From Adiantum capillus-veneris (taxonomy: Eukaryota; Streptophyta; Polypodiopsida; Polypodiales; Pteridaceae), in the NCBI GenBank assembly GCA_014529385.2, contig CM043951.1, positions 107,351,384 through 107,415,383 of the forward strand: DNA of 64,000 nucleotides. The letters run 5' to 3'. Below are positions 59,930-64,000 of the stretch, piece after piece; within the stretch, counting starts at the first letter, position 1; each line of letters starts with the position of its first letter. The notes beneath the pieces are model-generated. The model was not told the origin of the DNA. It saw only the letters and a program-made list of their open reading frames with translations, and searched no databases. A program made the position numbers and the translations under genes.

Positions 59930-62900
59930 TTAAGGCATAACCCCCTAGGATGACACAAAAACTCAATAAAACATGCCACAAAAGTATGGATCTTCTTTGC
60001 AGACCCTCTCCATGGCAATCCAGAATCCATAAGGACTCGACTTGAATCTGGAAAATAGTGGTGCATAGTGCTATCCATAGCGCTCATGCCTAGTGCATGA
60101 AACAAAGAAGCACCCTCTACAATGTAAAGTGGTGGGGGTGGTCCGTGTCTATGGACCAAGAACATAATAGAAGTGTCTCACTACAAGGAAACAGAAAATC
60201 AATTTTAAAAACTGCACACTTGCTTAACATGAAATTATAAATAAAGGGATCACCTCATGTTGCTTGCCATATGACTCTACATATCCATAAGGTGCATGAT
60301 GTAAAACCACTACACGTCGATGCATAATCAACTCCGATGCCCCGCAAAATCGCTCGACCCAAAATATTGTGTCTCCTACAAGGGCAAAAGCCATCAATGA
60401 TTAAAATTAAACATGTTAATGACAATATCAATATCTATGACTGATTTTTTTACCTGCAAGGCACCAGCACAAGTAGCCACCTTGAGTCCGCCAAGGTACT
60501 ATGTCTCAAATGAATAGCTGATCATACATGATCCTTTGTACATGTATCCCACGAAGGTTGAGGTGATGATGAGTGTAGAAAGCCTCCAAAAGGAAAGTCA
60601 ACAAAGATAAAGTCAGCTGCCCATGACACTGATCTACCACTCCTCCGATATGTAATCTCTGAAGATCTAACTCTAGTCATATTCTCATGTATAGGTATCC
60701 ATGATCTAGACTACACACCACTATAAAAATCCCCAGCAATCGCAATATAGTCATCAAGCAAAGCAACACACCTAGTATCACTGCAACCATTCTGCACAAC
60801 ATGCTGAAGAGGCAATGGTGCATACACAAACTGTAGGGCACGTCGCAATCTCTGTGTGCCCCCACTCTCTACAGGAACAAACACATTATCTACATAAATA
60901 TGAGGAATATAATAGAGCTGCAACAACAAGCCTCCCAAAAAAGATAAAAAATTATACCCAAGATAGACGATAGATCATCAATAACATGATCTGCAGTAGC
61001 AGATGCATTCTGATCCTTATCCAAAAATCTTGTTGCGTAAATTTACAAATAAGTGTCAAAATAATAAAAATTTTCCAAAATTAGCAAAGTTTACAACACA
61101 AAGAAAGTAAGAATGACTCCAACTCACAAGTTGGAGTAGGTGGACGAGATGGCAGAGGATGAGAAGATGGACTTGCAACATCTGTGGCTTTAAGTGGTGG
61201 AAGATCCGTAGATGCGGCTCCTCTAAATTGCACATTATGCAATTCTCTCTCTCTCTCTAGAAAGGACATGGCCTCTCTCCATGTTGATCCACCAAGGGCA
61301 ATGCTCAAGCTCCTACTGCAAGAGTTGATGCATGGTCGGTGGATACATGCATCCCTCACCGCTCTCAATGTGAGTCCAAGAACATGCAAGCATAGGTATC
61401 GCAACAATGTGATGCATGGGCAAGAGGTGAGCAAAGTATCCACAAAAGCCAACAAAGATTTTTGCTAAACTCAAACAAGAATCTATACGCAACATTAGTT
61501 GAAGCACATATTATGATACAAAAATAGTCAAATCATTATCTACCTGTAAACTAGTCGCTGAGAAGCCATGTGGTAATAGTCAATCCTCTTTAAGGCTTGC
61601 AACTATACATCCTTCGTTTTGTTTTCCAAAGCCACCTCTAGAGGGAATAAAAAATTTCTTCCCTCCACCACAATCCCGGTGTAGTACATATCCATGGTGC
61701 ACAAGGGAGGAATATCAATCCTTCCAGGCACATCCACACAATCCACAAGAAGCTTCTTAGATTTATCTAAGATCCTTTGCAAAGCTCCCTCTCGTTTTAG
61801 CCACCTTTCATACCAAGCATGCATAAGAAAAATCAAACTTCTTACTAACATTCACCAGTTCATTCATAAACCAGTTGCATCAAGATGCTCACCCTCAAAA
61901 CTTCTGGTCTCCTTTCACAATGCAATAAGCAACACGAGTGATCTTGCTTGCCTCTAATAAGGACACCCATAAGTTTTTATTTTCTATGGAAGCATCATGT
62001 AGAGAAATCAAGTTAAGTTTCTCTAGAGTGGCCCAACTATCTTCCCCCCATTGAAGGCTCATCACAGATCAAACCAATCCTTCCCTAACCTTGGATCAAC
62101 AATGTTAAGAATCTACCAAACAAGAACATTAGTCAATTAAAATTTCATCTTACCATGTATCAAAGAAAACACCAAGAGATAGTTATATACCTTCCCTACA
62201 CAATCTGAATATTTATAATAAAGATCATTCATGATCTTAGTCTCTTCTTGTTTCAAGTCCTCTTTAGAAAGCAATGATTTCTTTCTCTCTAGCTTAGTGT
62301 GTAGTTCTTTTGACATTTGAACCTTCAAAATAAATTAATACTTTTCAAAACAAAAAGCTTCAAATAAAGCATAAAAAAAAGAGATCCAATGTCAAACACA
62401 ATTACATAAAAAAGAAGCCTAGCTAGATATCTTCGTGTAAGAGGATGCCATGGCTCCTCTCCCTTTGTGGTTCTCTTGCTGCGCAGAGTGTCAATCAATT
62501 TTTGGTCATTCTCCGGCAATGCACGAAGGTAATCCTCATGATCCGAAGAGAAAATGTTTGCACAATTTACCAACTTATCTCGTAGATGAGAAGACACTAA
62601 AGCATGGGTATTCATACTCATGAAGATACTAGTAAGTTAGTCAACCTTGAATCAAATAAAGTTTATCTACAAATAAGAGGATAGTCTCACTCACAAATTC
62701 ATGCGTTGCAAGCTCGTCAATAATGATATCTTAGAAACCTTTTTGGGGTCGATGATAGTACACAAGACCTTGCAATGCTTCTCCCTGCTATTGGAAAACA
62801 TTTCTCTAACTGCAGCTTGCCATGCTACTGTCCTATGATTGCCTTCCCACATGTAGAACATTCTACCAGGCAATGACTCTAGTTGTGGCTGCAATGCTAA

Positions 62901-63623
62901 TTCCTCTTCATACTCTTTATTTATGTTGTTCCATAGTGGGTCCCATGTGTCAACAATATCATCTATTTTCAAAAATAAATGAGACTCCAAAACTACATTA
63001 AACATTCTAAAGCAAAAGTAATATGTCAATTCACAAAATTACTTTGAAACAACAATGATTACATGTCACCAATGTATGTTCCTTGTGACATGTTTGCAGT
63101 GAAACTATAAAGGCATCTTTTTCCTTTATGTAACCTTCTCTGGCAAATGCGGCCTTCAATCCAGAAACATCCAATCTAAGGCCACGTACACGAGCATATG
63201 GAATGAGTCTACACAAAGGAACTAGAGGGCACTCAAAAAAACTAAAAACCCCTTGTGGTTTTGAGAATGTCCTCTCTTCTATCCATATGCAAATGCCATA
63301 CATAGTCTGTAGTGCAAGAAAGTGCAACATATGAGCAAAACGGATTGGAATTTGGCACACTACACCATCAATTGAAAAATATGTTGGTCGGAAACTAAAC
63401 ACATAGCATTACCAACCAACTATCGATGGTTGAAATTTTCGTCCGTCGAGAGCCGCGCTCACTGTAAAAACTTCTCCAAAATGGTTCGTCAAAGCTGCTA
63501 TGTGTTGGTGTGTGCTACCGAAGCTGTAAATTGGAGAATCATCGAAGCCAAAAATTCTAAATCAAGGTCGGGATGCCAGGGGATGTCTGTCAAAGCAAAT
63601 CCGCTCTGGAATGGAGCATCAAA

Positions 63624-63661
<38 letters not shown>

Positions 63662-63770
63662 CTGATGATGAAGCTATGCTGGAGGAGAGCCTCTCACTCT
63701 CGTGTTGTCCAAGCAGAGAAAAAATCACTTGATGCCGAATTTTTCCACTAGACAAAGGCACTGATGCCAT
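59930..63770 (-). pseudogene. Decayed multi-exon gene with ParB/sulfiredoxin-like N-terminal domain
   Basis: Minus-strand coding blocks joined by credible GT-AG introns: about 63519-63770 (start ATG, Pro run), 63063-63394, 62695-62992, 62406-62628, 62191-62321, 61893-62112, 61544-61840, 61128-61464, 60958-61028, 60454-60932, 60254-60375 and from 60180 down. Exon 2 has LKAAFAREGYIKEKDAFIVS and exon 3 has MWEGNHRTVAW, like the two conserved boxes of ParB/Srx folds. Later exons (for example HGYLYMRI, EAFYTHHHLNLRG, DTIFWVERFCGASEL) match nothing I know. Breaks: frame loss near 62060, TAG at 61600, an inserted base near 60708, TGA at 60677 and TGA at 60505, and stops in the last block. It retains its introns, so it is a dead gene copy rather than a retrocopy, unless my frames are wrong. 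Confidence 0.55.
63627..63661 (+). repeat. Poly-G homopolymer (35 bases)
   Basis: Uninterrupted G run. On the minus strand it encodes a run of about 11 prolines in the putative first exon of the ParB-like gene. Confidence 0.9.
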
Positions 63771-64000
63771 AGGCGCCTAAATTGGTGTCAAAATTGATGC
63801 GTCAAGCCAATGCCAATCGTCGAATGCCGAGAAAAGAAGTCAATTCCGGGCTCACCAAAGCGGGGAGCCTAAAACCAATGTCAATGATCACAAACTCGAG
63901 AGATTACCAATCTCTCTATCTCTCGCTCTCGCCCACTCTGAGCTGATGTTTCTAAAATCGTAGCTGACGAGGCTGTGAAATCCAACTTTCCAATCTTTTT
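63771..64000 (-). other. Upstream region of the ParB-like pseudogene
   Basis: Would contain the 5' leader or promoter on the minus strand. A GA-rich stretch lies at about 63905-63940. No core promoter element could be fixed. Confidence 0.35.

Overview
This window looks like nuclear DNA of a vascular plant, most likely a fern. The intact P-L-S pentatricopeptide repeat (PPR) gene, the pervasive GA/CT and CA microsatellites and the nested Copia and Gypsy LTR retrotransposons all fit. The fern assignment rests on the style of the PPR protein as I remember it and is an inference. Most of the window is transposable-element sequence. Only two reading frames look like intact host genes: a PPR gene (14238-16220, minus) and a Tim8-like small mitochondrial chaperone (26711-26929, plus).

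Layout. 1-5861: decayed Copia element with a very short right LTR. 5862-14237: repeats and unassigned DNA, a fold-back element (9312-9528), a broken CENH3-like histone H3 gene (about 9749-10096, minus) and a 63-base poly-G run. 14238-19850: the PPR gene and, upstream of it on the same strand, a heavily decayed PPR pseudogene that contains a probable non-LTR insertion. 21235-33268: a 12.0 kb minus-strand Gypsy-type element with both LTRs, a tRNA-Asp-type primer site, gag and protease, but no reverse transcriptase or integrase. The Tim8 gene lies inside it on the opposite strand. 33270-34806: a chromovirus integrase remnant and a dispersed repeat.

34807-58141: a Copia element whose RNase H region is split by a 19.75 kb Gypsy element (37842-57591) flanked by the 5-bp target duplication GGATT. 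The big Gypsy has gag, protease, RT, RNase H and integrase in one decayed frame, a second retropepsin-like domain after integrase, and a separate frame of about 1,150 codons before the 3' LTR. Its two non-coding regions carry seven copies of a 24-bp perfect or near-perfect palindrome. The half-site of this palindrome also occurs once in each LTR. This is the most unusual signal in the window.

58142-64000: a second copy of a dispersed repeat, a compound microsatellite, and a minus-strand multi-exon gene (about 59930-63770). That gene has recognisable splice sites but several stops and frameshifts, and its N-terminal part has ParB/sulfiredoxin-like motifs.

Common theme. Many premature stops in the elements and in the ParB-like gene are TAG, TGA or TAA where CAG, CGA or CAA would be expected. 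This fits C-to-T decay of methylated DNA. No RNA genes, CRISPR arrays or prokaryotic features were seen. Exon boundaries, repeat limits and family assignments were all read by eye without database searches.
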